Assembly: GCA_964439435.1 (NCBI GenBank)
Contig: CAYTOF010000044.1
Coordinates: 1 to 18,088 of the forward strand
Length of the DNA: 18,088 bases
Direction: 5' to 3'
DNA from: CAYTOF01 sp964439435
GTDB taxonomy: Bacteria > Bacillota > Clostridia > Oscillospirales > QAMX01
The translations under genes and the position numbers were made by a program. Below are positions 8,267 to 15,031 of the stretch, one piece after another. The notes beneath the pieces are model-generated. The model had not been told where the DNA came from. It saw only the letters and a program-made list of their open reading frames with translations, and ran no database searches. Position 1 is the first letter of the stretch. The number at the start of each line of letters is the position of its first letter.

Positions 8267-8284
8267 TGTTATAATATTATAACA
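8267..8284. promoter_or_regulatory. Perfect 18-bp palindrome over the minus-strand -10 of the desulfurase operon
   Basis: TGTTATAATATTATAACA equals its own reverse complement. It contains a TATAAT for each strand; on the minus strand TATAAT at 8281-8276 would drive the desulfurase-thiI-cinA run, about 50 bases before its ATG. No good minus-strand -35 is visible. It may be a repressor operator or just an AT-rich symmetric -10. Confidence 0.45.
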
Positions 8285-8299
8285 TATCCCGCTCTTTTG

Positions 8300-8308
8300 T
8301 GGTATAAT
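8300..8308 (+). promoter_or_regulatory. Extended -10 promoter of rsmA
   Basis: TGGTATAAT (8300-8308) gives a perfect TATAAT at 8303-8308 with a TGn extension; the -35 area (8280-8285, TAACAT) is weak. It implies an RNA leader of about 75 bases holding a small hairpin, CTGCA (8338-8342) with TGCAG (8350-8354), extended by CCA/TGG across a bulge. Confidence 0.55.
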
Positions 8309-8391
8309 CAAACCAAAATCCATCCACATGTCCCCACCTGCATGCTTTTTGCAGTGGAGGCGGCAAATCTGAACCGAAGAGGAAAGCAAGG

Positions 8392-9264
8392 ATGATCGAT
8401 CTGCATGACACAAGGCAAATAAAAGCCCTGCTGAACAGCCAAGGTTTTAAAATCTCAAAAAGCCTCGGACAAAACTTTTTGACCGACCGCATTATCTTGG
8501 AAAAAATAGCGGATGCCGCGAGCCTTGACGCGCATAGCTCCGTTTTGGAAATCGGCCCGGGGCTTGGCAGTCTTACGCGCTTGCTGGCAGCGCGCTCCAA
8601 ACAGGTGGTTGCCGTTGAAATCGACCGTGCTCTCAGCCCAATTCTTGCATCCACCCTTGCTGATTTGCCAAATGTGGAGGTGGTTTTCAAAGACATCCTC
8701 GAAGTGGATTTAAAAGCTTTCTGTGCTTCTCACTTTGGCGATGGGCACCTTTGCGCCGTTTCAAATTTGCCCTATTATATCACAACCAAAGCCACTTGCG
8801 CTTTGCTTTTTGCCAACCTTTTTTCCTCTATTGTCCTGACAATACAAAAAGAAGCCGCAGACAAAATCACAGCTCGGCCGGGCTCCCGTGAATACTGCCT
8901 TTTATCCGCTTATGTGGCCTATTTCGGATCGGCTCAAAGGCTTTTTGGCGTGCCTGTGCACGCTTTTTTCCCACAACCCGGTGTACTTTCTGAAACAGTA
9001 AGGATTGATCTCTCCAAAAGAGACTTTGCGGAAGCAGAATTTTTCATAGATTTTGCCAAGGCCTCTTTTGCAAACAGAAGAAAGACACTGGCAAACAACC
9101 TCTTGGCCCATTATCAGCCGCTTTTGTCCAAAGAAGAGCTCCACGGATTGCTCTCTTTGTCAGACATCGAAAAAGACAGACGTGCCGAGGATATCCCCAC
9201 CGATCGGTTTCATTTTCTCTCCAATGTATTGATGGGGCTTATGCATTCTAAAGGGATTGAATAG
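8392..9264 (+). CDS. rsmA: 16S rRNA dimethyladenosine transferase RsmA (KsgA)
   Basis: A 290-residue SAM-dependent enzyme that dimethylates two adjacent adenines (A1518, A1519 in E. coli numbering) at the 3' end of 16S rRNA late in 30S assembly. Visible are the family start SLGQNFLTD (24-32), SAM motif I EIGPGLG at 53-59, the acidic VEID at 75-78, and the catalytic NLPYY at 125-129. The C-terminal helical part (about 205-290) has the usual FANRRKTLANNL. Length fits the family (260-295). AGAGG at 8378-8382 lies nine bases before the ATG. In many Firmicutes ksgA follows rnmV; here it is alone, divergent from the desulfurase operon. I see no clear terminator between it and the carboxykinase promoter. 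Confidence 0.96.
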   Translation: MIDLHDTRQIKALLNSQGFKISKSLGQNFLTDRIILEKIADAASLDAHSSVLEIGPGLGSLTRLLAARSKQVVAVEIDRALSPILASTLADLPNVEVVFKDILEVDLKAFCASHFGDGHLCAVSNLPYYITTKATCALLFANLFSSIVLTIQKEAADKITARPGSREYCLLSAYVAYFGSAQRLFGVPVHAFFPQPGVLSETVRIDLSKRDFAEAEFFIDFAKASFANRRKTLANNLLAHYQPLLSKEELHGLLSLSDIEKDRRAEDIPTDRFHFLSNVLMGLMHSKGIE

Positions 9265-9421
9265 AGAGATAAAACAGCTCAAACGTTCCCTCAACAAGCT
9301 CCTATCGGCACCGGGTAAACCCTCAGAGCAATTTCTGCTGAATGTTTTGCCCGGGCAGGTCGACACTGTTTAAATTCCTGCGAAGACGAGAAAATATTTG
9401 TCCTCTTGCAAATTTTAGCTG

Positions 9422-9450
9422 TTGTAATCAATCTTGAAATACGGTATAAT
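9422..9450 (+). promoter_or_regulatory. SigA-like promoter of the PEP carboxykinase gene
   Basis: TTGTAA (9422-9427) and a perfect TATAAT (9445-9450) are 17 bp apart. Transcription would begin near 9457, just before a long dyad that occupies the 5' leader. Confidence 0.7.
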
Positions 9451-9460
9451 ATATATTACT

Positions 9461-9507
9461 TTGCATAATGGGCCAAAATCGCGCATTGTCGCCATTTGCC
9501 CATGCAA
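9461..9507 (+). other. Long imperfect stem-loop in the PEP carboxykinase leader
   Basis: Four nested helices: TTGCAT/ATGCAA (9461-9466 with 9502-9507), GGGC/GCCC (9470-9473 with 9498-9501), AAAT/ATTT (9476-9479 with 9494-9497) and GCG/CGC (9481-9483 with 9490-9492), 17 pairs with small bulges. It would lie within a few bases of the predicted 5' end and stop seven bases before the SD (AAAGGAG, 9514-9520). It could stabilise the mRNA or be an operator. Confidence 0.5.
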
Positions 9508-9526
9508 AACTTGAAAGGAGTTATAT

Positions 9527-11317
9527 ATGTCGCCTACAAAAAATAAAGCGCTGCTTGACTGGATAGCAGAATGTGCAGCGCTCACAACGCCCGACCGTAT
9601 CGTTTGGATTGACGGCAGCGAAGAGCAATTTGAAGCTCTCAGAAGCGAGGCCAATTCCACAGGCGAGATGATCAGGCTCAACCAGGAAAAGTTGCCCGGC
9701 TGTTATTACCACCGGACCGCTATAAACGACGTTGCAAGAGTCGAACACCGCACTTTCATTTGCACGCCGACGGAACTTGAGGCAGGTCCCTCAAACAACT
9801 GGATGGCTCCCGAAAAAGCCTATGATATGGCGAGTGACATTTTCCGCGGTTCCATGAAAGGCCGCACAATGTATGTCATCCCCTTCTCCATGGGTGCAAT
9901 CGGCTCACCCTTTGCCAAAGTGGGCATTGAGCTGACCGATTCGATTTATGTCGTGCTCAACATGAAGATCATGACGCGCACAGGCAATGCCGTGCTGGAC
10001 ATGCTCGGAGACAGCGATGACTTTGTCCGCTGCCTGCACGGTAAAGTCGACGTCGACGAAGAGAAGAGATATATCCTTCAGTTCCCCCAAGACAACACCA
10101 TATGGTCCTGCAACTCAGGCTACGGCGGCAATGTGCTGCTTGGCAAAAAGTGCTTTGCCCTGCGCATCGCCTCTTATCAAGGCTGGAAAGAAGGCTGGAT
10201 GGCCGAGCATATGCTCATCCTCGGAGTGGAAAAACCCGACGGCGAGACAAAGTATATGGCAGGCGCTTTCCCCTCTGCCTGCGGTAAGACAAACCTCGCC
10301 ATGCTCATTCCCCCTAAGGAATATCTGGACAAAGGCTATAAGGTCTGGACTGTGGGCGATGACATTGCCTGGATTCGCATCAACGAAGACGGCGGTCTCA
10401 GCGCCGTGAACCCCGAAGCCGGTTTCTTTGGCGTTGCCCCGGGCACAAATATGAAATCAAACCCCAACGCCCTCATCTCCACACAGAGAGACACCATCTT
10501 CACAAACGTTGTTCACAACCCCAACGACGGCACTGTCTGGTGGGAAGGTCTTGACAAAAATCCCCCCCAAAACTCCATCGATTGGAAAGGCAATCCTTGG
10601 GATCCCGATTCGGGCGTAAAGGGAGCAAACCCCAACTCTCGCTTCACGGCTCCTGCCGCCAACTGCCCCTGCATCTCCCCAAGATGGGAAGACCCGGCAG
10701 GTGTGCCTCTCTCCGCAATCATCTTCGGCGGACGCCGCGCTAAGACCGCACCGCTGGTGTATCAGTCCAGAGACTGGGAACACGGCGTATTTGTGGGCTC
10801 CATCATGGCCTCCGAAACAACAGCCGCAGCTTCCGGCGCTGTGGGTGTCGTACGCAGAGACCCGATGGCCATGTTGCCCTTCTGCGGCTACAATATGGCA
10901 TGGTACTGGCGTCATTGGCTCGACATAGGAAAGAAACTTAAAAATCCTCCCTTGATTTTCAACGTCAACTGGTTCCGTTTGAACGACAACGGCAAGTTCA
11001 TTTGGCCGGGCTTTGGCGACAATTTCCGCGTTCTTCACTGGATAATCAAGCGCTGTGAAGGCAAAGTGGATGCCAAAGAGACAGAAATCGGCTATGTCCC
11101 CTATGCGGAGGACATTGACCTCACGGGTCTTGACTATGATATAGAAAAAGGCGTCAAGTTTGACCTCGACACCCTCAAAGAGATCCTCCAGGTAGAAAAG
11201 AGCTATTGGCTGGAAGATGCGGAGAGTATTTCAGAGCTCTATGCAAGATTCGGAGCCGAGTTGCCCGTCGAGTTGGATAACCAGCTCAAGACCCTCAAGG
11301 CCGCTTTGGAAGACTGA
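9527..11317 (+). CDS. pckG: Phosphoenolpyruvate carboxykinase, GTP-dependent
   Basis: A 596-residue cytosolic enzyme of the GTP class (PckG, EC 4.1.1.32), interconverting oxaloacetate + GTP and PEP + CO2 + GDP; full length for the class. Signature regions in order: DVARVE with the substrate arginine R71, MKGRTMYVIPFSMG (110-123), IMTRTG (148-153), SGYGGN (197-202), GKKC with the metal lysine and H228 in AEHML, the P-loop FPSACGKTN (248-256) with the class-typical cysteine C252, and GDDIAW (277-282). The ATP class (PckA) common in Firmicutes is unrelated in these motifs. In fermentative anaerobes such as Clostridium thermocellum this enzyme can run toward oxaloacetate in central carbon flow; which direction applies here is inference. 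The ATG has AAAGGAG six bases upstream, its own promoter and a terminator, so it is monocistronic. Confidence 0.97.
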   Translation: MSPTKNKALLDWIAECAALTTPDRIVWIDGSEEQFEALRSEANSTGEMIRLNQEKLPGCYYHRTAINDVARVEHRTFICTPTELEAGPSNNWMAPEKAYDMASDIFRGSMKGRTMYVIPFSMGAIGSPFAKVGIELTDSIYVVLNMKIMTRTGNAVLDMLGDSDDFVRCLHGKVDVDEEKRYILQFPQDNTIWSCNSGYGGNVLLGKKCFALRIASYQGWKEGWMAEHMLILGVEKPDGETKYMAGAFPSACGKTNLAMLIPPKEYLDKGYKVWTVGDDIAWIRINEDGGLSAVNPEAGFFGVAPGTNMKSNPNALISTQRDTIFTNVVHNPNDGTVWWEGLDKNPPQNSIDWKGNPWDPDSGVKGANPNSRFTAPAANCPCISPRWEDPAGVPLSAIIFGGRRAKTAPLVYQSRDWEHGVFVGSIMASETTAAASGAVGVVRRDPMAMLPFCGYNMAWYWRHWLDIGKKLKNPPLIFNVNWFRLNDNGKFIWPGFGDNFRVLHWIIKRCEGKVDAKETEIGYVPYAEDIDLTGLDYDIEKGVKFDLDTLKEILQVEKSYWLEDAESISELYARFGAELPVELDNQLKTLKAALED

Positions 11318-11376
11318 GCTTTTTTAAGGCACTGATGCGAAAATCCTAAAGCAAGTGCAATTTTACAACCGTTCAT

Positions 11377-11425
11377 AATTTTAGCCCCTCACATTTTAGA
11401 AACATGTGAGGGGCTAAAATTTTTA
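11377..11425. terminator. Strong bidirectional rho-independent terminator after pckG
   Basis: Perfect 18-bp arms, AATTTTAGCCCCTCACAT (11377-11394) and its complement at 11404-11421, enclose a nine-base loop; T residues follow to 11425. It separates pckG (+) from the convergent MtaA-like gene, whose stop lies 14 bases further on. Confidence 0.95.
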
Positions 11426-11438
11426 TTGTTTATGTGCA

Positions 11439-12443
11439 TCATAGGTCTTTGTAAAAACTTGCAACGGCTTTGAAAAAAGCATCGATATTTTCAATCGGGC
11501 TTTGCGGGGGGATGTCGCAGCCTGATGAGGGTATGAAATTGCCATAGCTCTGTGTCCTCTCAAGCAGCTTTATTGTCGCATCGTAGACAGAGTTTGGTGT
11601 TCCGTTTAAAAAGTGTTCCGCGGGGCTCAAATTGCCCATCACCGGGATATGGGAGGGGATTTTTTCGAGCATCTTCACCATGTCCACGGCATCGCCGAAG
11701 TGATATGCATCCGCTCCGATGGTTAAAATAGAGTCTATTAGGGGCAATGTGTTGCCGCAATTGTGGTAGATCACGATAAAGTCCTCCGACCTGGTTTCGC
11801 TGACTATTTCCCGCACATAATGGCTTGAAAACTCAGCGCACAGTCGCGGGGACAGCAAGCCGGCTGCGGGCTCTGCCATGAGAATGCCGTCCGCTCCCGC
11901 GGCCTTCATGGCTTTGGCATAGGAAGTCAAAAACCCCGCTGCTTTTTTCAATGTCTCATGGACAAATTCGGGCTCTTCATAGCAATTTATCATGATATCC
12001 GTCATCCCCATGAGCCTGCCCGAAAGAGAGAAAGGCCCGATTATGCCTCCGAGCACAGGCCTGTCCGATATCTGTGTTTTCACTGTTTTGATGGCATCCA
12101 CACAGATGCCCGTCCGTGCCTCTCCCACTTTCGGCACTTTGAGCGACAGGGCATCTTCATATGTCTTGACAAGCTTGCCCAGCACTGTCGGGACTTCATT
12201 TTCCGAAAACTTGACCTCGCTGCCAAATGCCTCCGCCTCAACGGAGAGATCCATCAAGCTGACGGCAGCCGCGGCATTGTATCTGTCTGCGATAGCCTTT
12301 ATGCATGACGCGCTTTTTTGTGCTGAGGAGATCATCTCCTTCACACTTATGCCAAGCAACTGCACCCCCGGAAAGGAAAGTATGGGCAGGGCTTTTTTCT
12401 TTTTTGTCTCGGTCAAATCACAAATCCACTCGTTTATATTCAT
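11439..12443 (-). CDS. MtaA/CmuA-like cobalamin-dependent methyltransferase (UroD superfamily)
   Basis: A 334-residue cytosolic protein of the uroporphyrinogen decarboxylase fold. The zinc-type ligand pattern of the MtaA/CmuA methyltransferases is present: His227 and Cys229 in YHNCGN (226-231) and Cys309 in SSGCDIPP (306-313). Family members move methyl groups between a corrinoid protein and a thiol, or act on methoxylated or halogenated substrates. True HemE lacks this His-x-Cys...Cys set, and no heme genes are near. I place the start at ATG 12443 (AAGAAGGTG about six bases upstream); a longer reading to 12524 has no SD. No corrinoid protein, MtaB-like partner or reactivating protein lies in this window, so the substrate cannot be inferred from context. 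Convergent with pckG. Confidence 0.8.
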   Translation of the reverse strand: MNINEWICDLTETKKKKALPILSFPGVQLLGISVKEMISSAQKSASCIKAIADRYNAAAAVSLMDLSVEAEAFGSEVKFSENEVPTVLGKLVKTYEDALSLKVPKVGEARTGICVDAIKTVKTQISDRPVLGGIIGPFSLSGRLMGMTDIMINCYEEPEFVHETLKKAAGFLTSYAKAMKAAGADGILMAEPAAGLLSPRLCAEFSSHYVREIVSETRSEDFIVIYHNCGNTLPLIDSILTIGADAYHFGDAVDMVKMLEKIPSHIPVMGNLSPAEHFLNGTPNSVYDATIKLLERTQSYGNFIPSSGCDIPPQSPIENIDAFFKAVASFYKDL

Positions 12444-12577
12444 AGGCGCACCTTCTTTCCGCAGAATATCACTATACAACATTTCATTATATTTTATCAT
12501 GTTTGTGCCCATCAGGTTTATCATTTTATTTTGGTTTTTTTTACTTTTGTTGGCATCTCTGCGTTTTTATGAGCTCC

Positions 12578-12606
12578 TTGACTTTATATAGCAATCTAAC
12601 TATACT
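12578..12606 (+). promoter_or_regulatory. Near-consensus SigA promoter of the broken Nudix gene
   Basis: TTGACT (12578-12583) and TATACT (12601-12606) are separated by exactly 17 bp, each one base from consensus. It is followed by an SD (AAGGAG, 12625-12630) six bases before ATG 12637. Confidence 0.8.
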
Positions 12607-12636
12607 AAACTTGCAATACAGTTTAAGGAGACAACC

Positions 12637-13049
12637 ATGCAGGGAAATAATTTGATTATCGTTTACAACGCCAAAGGCGACAAAATTCTCATGTGTCAAA
12701 GACACAAAGACCCCTATTTGGGGCTTGGAAATTTGCCCGGAGTTAAATAGAAAAAGATGAAGACGGCTTTTGCGCCGCGTATAGGGAGCTTTTTGAAGAG
12801 AGTGGCATTTGCAAGCAGCAGATAGCTCTCTCACACCTCATGGACTTTGTCTATCACAACCAAAACTGCAGGGTGGAGGTCTATGTCGGCAGGCTTTCGG
12901 AAGATGTCCCTCTTGTCGAGGAGGAAAATCCTCTTTATTGGTCTCCTTTGACAGAAAACTACTTTGACCACACAAAATATGCGGGCGAGGGCAATATCGG
13001 GCACATGTTGCTCCAGGTAGAGCTCTTTGGCAAAGGAGTTTCAGAGTAA
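12637..13049 (+). pseudogene. Nudix (MutT-like) hydrolase gene with a frameshift in the Nudix box
   Basis: Reading from ATG 12637 gives a MutT-like start (NNLIIVYNAKGDKILMCQRH ... GLGNLPGVK) that hits TAG at 12748-12750. Shifting frame at the A-run near 12745-12748 continues the domain to TAA 13049: IEKDEDGFCAAYRELFEESGI, then FVYHNQNCRVEVYVG and GEGNIGHMLLQVELFG. Together this is a normal family of about 137 residues, like the 8-oxo-dGTP/nucleotide diphosphatases of Firmicutes. One lost A in the run explains the break. The Nudix consensus G-x5-E-x7-RE-x2-EE-x-G is otherwise intact, except that the first glycine is now valine (GTT instead of GGT). The RE..EE..G core is unharmed. Promoter, SD and terminator are all intact, so the loss is recent or is a sequencing or assembly error. 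Confidence 0.85.
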
Positions 13050-13104
13050 ATCCCGCATTGTTCTTTTGCTTGGAAAAGGACACATTTAACTGTTCGCCAA
13101 TATG

Positions 13105-13150
13105 AAACCACAGCACCCCAATAACAACAGGGCGCTGTGGTTTTTCTTTT
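13105..13150 (+). terminator. Rho-independent terminator of the Nudix locus
   Basis: Arms AAACCACAGCACCC (13105-13118) and GGGCGCTGTGGTTT (13130-13143) pair at 13 of 14 positions across an 11-base loop, followed by a T-rich tail (to 13150). It starts 55 bases past the broken gene's stop and also lies past the 3' end of the convergent solute-binding gene. Confidence 0.9.
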
Positions 13151-13196
13151 AAATGCGGTATATACTTGGTGTCATGAAACTAATTTTAATAATATA

Positions 13197-14651
13197 TTAC
13201 TGTTTAAACAATCTGTCGAGCTCGTTTTGAATTGCTGCACTATACGTCTCTGCGGACTGTTGCGGTGTCTTTTGCCCATCATAAACATCGGAATAGAATC
13301 CGTCCCTCATGATAGTGTGCAAATCCGCGCTGGCTTTGGCGATGTTCATGATGCCATTTGGAAGCAGATACTCTGTCAACACTTTATATGAATCTTCGCA
13401 TTCGAGCATGCTTTCATAGAACAAAAAGTTATAGTATTCGTCTTTATCATGCACAGCACGTCCAATGGCTGAAATAATCCGAGCAGATTTTTCATATTCT
13501 TTTACAGATTTTGGCATGAAATACAGATCTGTGCCGACAAAGTTCATTATATACTTGTCAGCATCAGAACCTTTGGGCATTGGCAGCAAACCGGCGGGGT
13601 CGCTCATGTTCATTGTGCCCCCCTCGCCAAAGTTTGGACCATATAGGCCCGCAAATCCCGCTTTTCCTCCATAGAACATCCTTCGCCTATCACCACGACC
13701 TACGATTTGGCTTCCATCTGCCTTGAACAGCTCGGGCGACAGAGCTCCTTTATCGTTCAACAGGTACATAAATTCAAGTGCCGCTTGTACATTTGGAGCC
13801 ATTGTGTTTTCTGTCCACTTGCCATCTTTCATTATAATAGGTCCGGGGCCATTGGTCCAAACTTCGTTGCCATCACAATCAAGTGCCACTCCCCAAATGA
13901 TGTCATCAGGATCTGTGTTGTTCTGAATCGCTCGGGCAACTTCAAGGAAATAATCATAGTTCCACTGCATGTCGTAAACTTTTTGAAACAGTGTGTCAGC
14001 GGGATATCCTGCTTCTTCGCATAGCTTCTTATTAAAAGCGAAGACATGCCCAAAATTCATTCGTTCAAATCTGCCGGACATATCAACTCCCCATGTATGG
14101 CCGTTGATATCCGAAAGATGCGTATAGTGTTGGAAAAACACATCTTCGTTGTTAAGCTCTAAGCCGGCGTCCACAAACATGGGGTCATCCAATGCATAGA
14201 TGTAGTCGTTCATTGACAATCCAATCCAAACCGCTTGTGGCCCGCGGTTAAAGTCGACGATTTTTTCGCCTCCCACTACGGCGGATACAAGCTGTTCAAG
14301 CTTGTATTCGGTTACGAACTCGACATAGCAGTTGAGTTCCTTTTCAATCTTGGCATATATTGACTTGAGTTCTGCGGCCATTGCTGTACCGGGACTGGTG
14401 GCAGGATCATACCTTCTCGCGCCACCAAATAAAAACACATAGCCTTCTGCATTAAAAGGCGCGTCTGTTGTTTCGGGTGTTGTTTCGGTTTGTGTGCTTT
14501 GCGGTGCCGTCGTGCTCGGCGCAGCTGTCGTTGACACTGGTGTGGTTGATGTAGTCGATTTCGGCTCCTCAGTGGGCCCGCAACCTACAAACAACGCTCC
14601 TATCATCAGCAGAGCAAGCGCGAGTGCGAAAATTCTTGTCCGTGCTTTCAT
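13197..14651 (-). CDS. Extracellular solute-binding lipoprotein (ABC transporter family 1)
   Basis: A 484-residue surface lipoprotein: signal peptide with the hydrophobic run about 8-23 and lipobox FVGC (Cys24), then a Thr/Ser/Pro-rich linker (about 31-63) that sets the domain away from the membrane, then a family-1 binding domain (about 68-484). Family cues are FAFNKKLCEEAGYPADT (early ligand-cleft loop), the Trp-rich DMQWNYDYFLEVARAI and IIWGVALDCDGNEVW. These proteins capture sugars or oligosaccharides for an ABC importer. No permease or ATPase is adjacent: the neighbours are the broken Nudix gene and tyrS. It may serve a transporter elsewhere, act as a sensor, or be a relic. AAGGAGGT lies five bases before the ATG. 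A dyad sits just upstream of that SD. Confidence 0.87.
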   Translation of the reverse strand: MKARTRIFALALALLMIGALFVGCGPTEEPKSTTSTTPVSTTAAPSTTAPQSTQTETTPETTDAPFNAEGYVFLFGGARRYDPATSPGTAMAAELKSIYAKIEKELNCYVEFVTEYKLEQLVSAVVGGEKIVDFNRGPQAVWIGLSMNDYIYALDDPMFVDAGLELNNEDVFFQHYTHLSDINGHTWGVDMSGRFERMNFGHVFAFNKKLCEEAGYPADTLFQKVYDMQWNYDYFLEVARAIQNNTDPDDIIWGVALDCDGNEVWTNGPGPIIMKDGKWTENTMAPNVQAALEFMYLLNDKGALSPELFKADGSQIVGRGDRRRMFYGGKAGFAGLYGPNFGEGGTMNMSDPAGLLPMPKGSDADKYIMNFVGTDLYFMPKSVKEYEKSARIISAIGRAVHDKDEYYNFLFYESMLECEDSYKVLTEYLLPNGIMNIAKASADLHTIMRDGFYSDVYDGQKTPQQSAETYSAAIQNELDRLFKQ

Positions 14652-14670
14652 ACCTTACCTCCTTTTTTAC

Positions 14671-14703
14671 AAAGGGTACACCAAAGCTCAAAGTGTACTC
14701 TTT
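14671..14703 (-). promoter_or_regulatory. Dyad in the 5' leader of the solute-binding protein gene
   Basis: Arms AAAGGGTACAC (14671-14681) and GTGTACTCTTT (14693-14703) match as inverted repeats at 10 of 11 positions with an 11-base spacer, seven bases upstream of the SD. Arm length and spacing suit a LacI- or AraC-type operator, or an RNA hairpin that could hide the SD. Confidence 0.5.
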
Positions 14704-14929
14704 GCATCGGGTGCATATTCTTGTTACCGCATTTATAAGTTTAGTTTAACTGCACAAATTGTAATTATAATCGCTCTCTAAGATTCTTCGTTTAAAATCG
14801 CGGCATATATTTATTCTTTATGTCCATTTTGTATTAAATTCTTCAAGGTTTTCAAGGCATGGTCTGAGGACTTGTTTTTGTCATTATAGTACCCACCCTC
14901 GTGAATGTCAATCTCTTTGGCAAAAACAT

Positions 14930-14958
14930 TTGATAAAAGTGTTGTTTTTTGATATAAT
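14930..14958 (+). promoter_or_regulatory. Strong SigA promoter of tyrS
   Basis: TTGATA (14930-14935) and a perfect TATAAT (14953-14958) are exactly 17 bp apart. The start of transcription should be near 14965. Confidence 0.85.
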
Positions 14959-15019
14959 ATCCAAAAGTTGCAGGGCTTTCTGCTCGCGCTCCGCACGAGT
15001 TGATATTTTCAAGGGGGAT

Positions 15020-15031
15020 ATGAAACTTTAA
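15020..15031 (+). promoter_or_regulatory. Possible three-codon leader cistron ending on the tyrS start
   Basis: ATG AAA CTT TAA (15020-15031) shares its last A with the tyrS ATG (TAATG at 15029-15033). The only SD-like run, AAGGGGG (15011-15017), is 13 bases from the tyrS ATG, longer than usual. It is only 2 bases from the 15020 ATG if the whole run is used, or 5 if just AGG at 15012-15014 pairs. Confidence 0.35.

Larger units (their letters stand above)
14652..15030. other. 379-base divergent intergenic region between the solute-binding protein gene and tyrS
   Basis: It holds, left to right, the SD of the solute-binding gene, a dyad (14671-14703), a possible minus-strand TATAAT (14769-14764) without a good -35, an AT-rich stretch without a supported gene (about 14770-14929), the tyrS promoter (14930-14958) and a 70-base tyrS leader. 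I found no T-box signature. A minus-strand reading frame at 14811-14996 has no SD and covers the tyrS promoter, so I do not call it. Confidence 0.7.

Noticed and set aside
10457..11038. Long minus-strand frame of 193 codons inside pckG
   Set aside because: It is antisense to a certain, conserved gene and shows no protein-family motif or SD.
12840..13049. Separate small gene beginning at ATG 12840
   Set aside because: Its sequence is the in-frame end of the Nudix domain; the ATG has no SD. It is the second part of the broken gene.
14811..14996. Minus-strand frame of 61 codons upstream of tyrS
   Set aside because: It begins with GTG without an SD, covers the strong tyrS promoter and leader, and has no recognised motif.
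14959..15030. T-box riboswitch before tyrS
   Set aside because: The leader is only about 65 bases long, and I find no T-box core (AGGGTGG...ACCGCG) nor an antiterminator/terminator pair.
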